A DNA stretch of 64,000 bases from assembly GCA_973895155.1 (NCBI GenBank), contig OZ316892.1:24056001-24120000 (forward strand), read 5' to 3'. Below are positions 60,860 through 64,000 of the stretch, piece after piece. The stretch comes from Marsupella aquatica (Eukaryota > Marchantiophyta). The notes beneath the pieces are model-generated. The model was not told the origin of the DNA. It saw only the letters and a program-made list of their open reading frames with translations, and did not search any database. How positions within the stretch are numbered: position 1 is the first letter of the stretch; each line of letters opens with the position of its first letter. The translations under genes were made by a program, and so were the position numbers.

Positions 60860-63255
60860 AATTTTTGTTAAAAACTGGACAAACTGAATACAATGAAGTT
60901 TTGAAAGGATCCTAATTTATTAAAACATAAACAACCAATATACAATGAAGTGAAAGCAAATTAGGTCCAAAGAGGACAACACTACATAAGAGGCAAATAC
61001 AACCTCAAAATTTGCTAGGCATTTTTCTCTTTTGGTCTAGAGGTATGATTGTGTCCATAGTTAAACTAACCTTAGTCATAGACTTGGTTGGGTTAGTTAG
61101 GTTGCATACTATATCCCCAAGCGATGTTTGCTTGGATAGGAAGAACTCAAGTTCATTGTTACGGAGCCAGTTGAGATATAGGGAGATCTTGTATTGTGGA
61201 GACTCGGTATGTTCAACGGGCTCAGAGTGCAATAAAGTTCTCGTGTGTTCCCGTGGATATAACCTCAATTAAGGTGAACCATGTATCTCTTTGTATTGAC
61301 TACTTGTGGGTTAGATGCTCATGGGCTTGCCAGCATAGATGTCGTCTTTGCTCAACAAAATTAAGGGTGTCTCAATTTCTCACCACTCCTGATTCCTCTC
61401 TTTTGCGTCTTCCTCCATTTGTTTTTTGTTTTGTTTTATAAAGTACCCTGATTTATTTTAAAAAATTAACATACAAAATACAATGAACTAAACAAGGTCC
61501 AAAGCTTGCTCCTTTTGTTTTTTAATAAAGTATATTCAAAACAGAGCAAAGCCCCGAGAAACCCTGTGGTGAGGACCAGCGGGGGACAAGGGACAGGGAG
61601 CAAAACCCAGGAGCAAGGCAAAAGGCACTGGTGGAAGCCGAAGTACCACCAAGCACAAACAACATAGCCCCATGCCCCAGGTCCAAAACTCCTACCAGGC
61701 TTTCACTTTTCAGTTTTGGACCCAATAAAATCTTTAATTTTCTGATTCTTAGTAGAGTTTTTGCTGTTGTGGGGGTCTCTTTGGTTTCTTGGGTTTGTCA
61801 GGTCTTTTTACTTGTGGGATCCTGTCTCCTAGTATGGCATTTGTTTCTTTTAGGCAGTGCGACATATGGTACAAAGAGGACAAGAGGCAAATGCAACCTC
61901 AAAAAACAGAGGCTGTCTTGTTTTCTCACCACTCCTGTTGTCTCTCTTTTGAGTCTTTCTCCTTGTTTTGTTTGTGAACGGACCCTAATTTATTAAAAGT
62001 AAACAAGATACAACAAAGTACAAGAGGCTCCAAAGAGGACAATAGGCAAATGCAACCTCAAAATTGAGGCTTTCTTGTGTTCTCACCACTCCTGCTTTCT
62101 CTCTTTCGAGAAGAATACAATTTTTTTTATACAAAGGGTCAAACAGAGTACGAAAGAACAAACAAAAGAGGTCCAAAATAGACAAAAACCAAACTCAAAA
62201 GAAGTGAGCAAAGGGAAACCCCTAAAGACAAAGAAAGATGAAACAAGACTAACACAAATGGACCAAGTCCTTATCAAATTAACCTGACAAATGTGGCAAA
62301 ATCTAATTGTCAACATCAAGTGTAGAAATTAAATCTGCAAGTGGGATGGGACTGTCCTCAAGAGGGGGGGGGGAGCCATTGCAGAGGCAGACTAGCACCC
62401 ACTCAGGCACCCACTGTGAGAGGTTGACAAATTATGGCCAAGCTTGAGCATGTTGTAATGACACTGAAATGCGTTTGTCAAAAGTAGAGAAGGAAAGAAA
62501 GGAAGAAGTAATGACAAGGTCCAATGGTTGAAGGCACCACCAGCAGACCCCCTCAGCCCCACCGGTCAGCCCAAAAAAGAAGGCAGGGTCAGCAAGGAGA
62601 GATCTTGTTTGGATCACACTGAACCACCAATGGATACTAAGCTCAACTTTATTCCTATCTCTCCTCTATTCTTTCCATGTTTCCCAAATAAAATTGATGG
62701 TGCATCCTAAGTATCGTATGCTGTAATAAAAAATGATCTTAAAGGAAATGAACACAAAGAGGAAAGAAACCCTCCAGGGACCAAAAGAAATGACTATTCA
62801 TGTCACAAGACCTCAACAAAGATGGAGTCCCAGGTCACCAAATAAAGGTGGCTCCCGTTGCTTCTTTTTGTTCCCTCCCAGAATTCTGCACCATATAGTG
62901 AATGGAAACGGTTGTATTTGGCTTTTCACAAATTGGATCCCATTCAGGTATGCCATGTACAGGTACTACGTGGCAAGAAATGGACCCAATGAAAGGTAAT
63001 TTTAGATGACCAGGTGATTTAATCATTTCCTTCCTTCATTCAAGGGAAATATATCTATTAAACTTCATTATTGGTATAGAGTCTATGTTTCGAACTAGCG
63101 TCTCCAGTTTGCTTTAGTGGGAAAAAGTCAAAAGCACCCCTGCCTCTTGGAAAGCCTCTTTCTTTTTGCGGTTCTTTCTCTCAATGCTTGGTTCCCAGTT
63201 TTACTTATTATATCTTGGGGGGAAGGTGGAAGAAACCCCAGCCCTATGACATTGC
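60860..63255. mobile_element. Nested repeat fragments, possibly LINE 3' ends
   Basis: Units sharing TTCTCACCACTCC and CTCTCTTTTG.GTCTTTCTCC recur at about 60222, 61378, 61921 and 62080. Units sharing GGTCCAAAGAGGACAA or AGGCAAATGCAACCTCAAAA recur at about 60964, 61878, 62028 and 62168. Read on the minus strand, 61722-61505 ends with a TTTATTAAAAAAC tail and 62280-62115 ends with a run of eight A, as 3' ends of non-LTR elements do. No reverse transcriptase sequence is recognised, so the class is inference. A G run lies near 62363. No gene is supported here. Confidence 0.4.
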
Positions 63256-63266
63256 TTATTTTCCAA

Positions 63267-63865
63267 GAGCTTTTTAATAACCTGTCCCCCAAACTGACCG
63301 TAACTATCAACCTGTCCCCAACCTATTTTTATTTCTAACTTAATCCCCTTGTCAAATATGGGTTGCTCCAACTCATATACTTAACCTGAGGTGGTTCTGC
63401 GTTAGTCGCCTGGCGTGTGACAAGGTGCTATTCACAACACCAAACCCCACCCGGTTCTACCCTAACCCAAGCTGACTCACTCCTGTTATGACAATTTAGG
63501 GAGTACTTGGCTGGCAAAGGGAAGGAAGGGGTGGCCCTGTTGTCAGGCCTGCCTTTGTGGTAAGTCGGGCAGGGTGGAAGCCGGGGTTGGGGCTGCCTAA
63601 GCACAACTTGAGGGAGCCATCAAGTACTCCCTAAATCGTAAAAATGGGAATGAATTGTCCCAGGTTAGGGTAGAACCAGCCAGGGTTCCGTGTGGCATAT
63701 AGCACCTTGCCATGTGGCAGGCAACCAATGCAGGAAAACCTTGGGTTAAATAGAGGAGTTATAGTGACCAATATTACAAAAGGGGGTTAACTTAAAGAAT
63801 TAGAATAGTTTGGGGGACCAGATTGATAATTAGGGTCAGTTTGGGGGATAGGTTAGTAAAAAGCT
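63267..63865. mobile_element. Foldback element with long terminal inverted repeats and 11-bp target duplication (Mutator-like MITE)
   Basis: The left end AGCTTTTTAATAACCTGTCC (63268 on) and the reverse complement of the right end AGCTTTTTACTAACCTATCC match closely, and the match continues through CCCCCAAACTGACC to the inner GTTCTACCCTAACC and TTTAGGGAGTACTTG blocks, so each arm is about 240 bases. The loop, about 63515-63615, is G-rich. Both sides carry TTATTTTCCAA (63256-63266 and 63866-63876), an 11-bp target duplication. Long inverted arms with a 9-11 bp duplication are typical of Mutator-like elements; it has no transposase frame and must be non-autonomous. Confidence 0.8.
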
Positions 63866-64000
63866 TTATTTTCCAATCATTTTGGGTGTCTTGGTCTCTT
63901 TCTTCATTGCTTTCTCTCCTCCTTGCCTTTTCATTTTATTTGTTTCATTTTTTATTACTTAGATATAATGTCCCACTTGCAGACTTAGTTATCATACTGG

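Overview
This is plant nuclear DNA. The protein-coding genes are split by short GT-AG introns, there are no operons or ribosome-binding sites, and all recognised proteins are of plant type (mitochondrial EF4/GUF1, the ankyrin-repeat chaperone AKR2, an F-box protein, and a VPS13 with the plant-type PH, C2 and Vps62-like additions). An intronless F-box gene, a DUF3445/HODM-like gene remnant and 80-700 base introns would suit a bryophyte-grade land plant, but the sequence does not settle the species.

Layout: 1-1913 (+) holds the last five coding exons of GUF1. 4089-7876 (-) is a complete eight-exon AKR2 gene; its spliced exons total 1,023 nt and keep frame, giving 340 aa. 8.2-16 kb is a gene-poor repeat zone: a diverged family built around a GGACGGAATGA-type motif, a GC-rich island at 12.5-13.25 kb open in several frames, and seven head-to-tail copies of a 77-bp unit. 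16.5-18.8 kb (+) is a broken DUF3445 (heme-dependent oxidative N-demethylase-like) gene. 19933-21387 (-) is an intronless F-box gene. 21.4-29.5 kb is repeat-rich and contains a decayed alpha/beta-hydrolase (SERAC1-like) fragment. 29511-58793 (-) is one very large VPS13 gene, modelled by eye as 60 coding exons totalling 13,524 nt (4,507 aa) in one continuous frame. 58.8-64 kb is its upstream region and further repeats, ending in a Mutator-like foldback element with an 11-bp target duplication.

The intact genes are housekeeping genes of membrane and organelle biology: mitochondrial translation (GUF1), delivery of outer-envelope proteins to plastids (AKR2), and bulk lipid transfer at membrane contacts (VPS13). 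Nothing indicates that they work as one locus. I saw no bacterial-type defence system, CRISPR array, rRNA or tRNA. Exon limits were placed by eye from splice sites, reading phase and remembered family sequence, and are expected to be right to a few bases except where stated.
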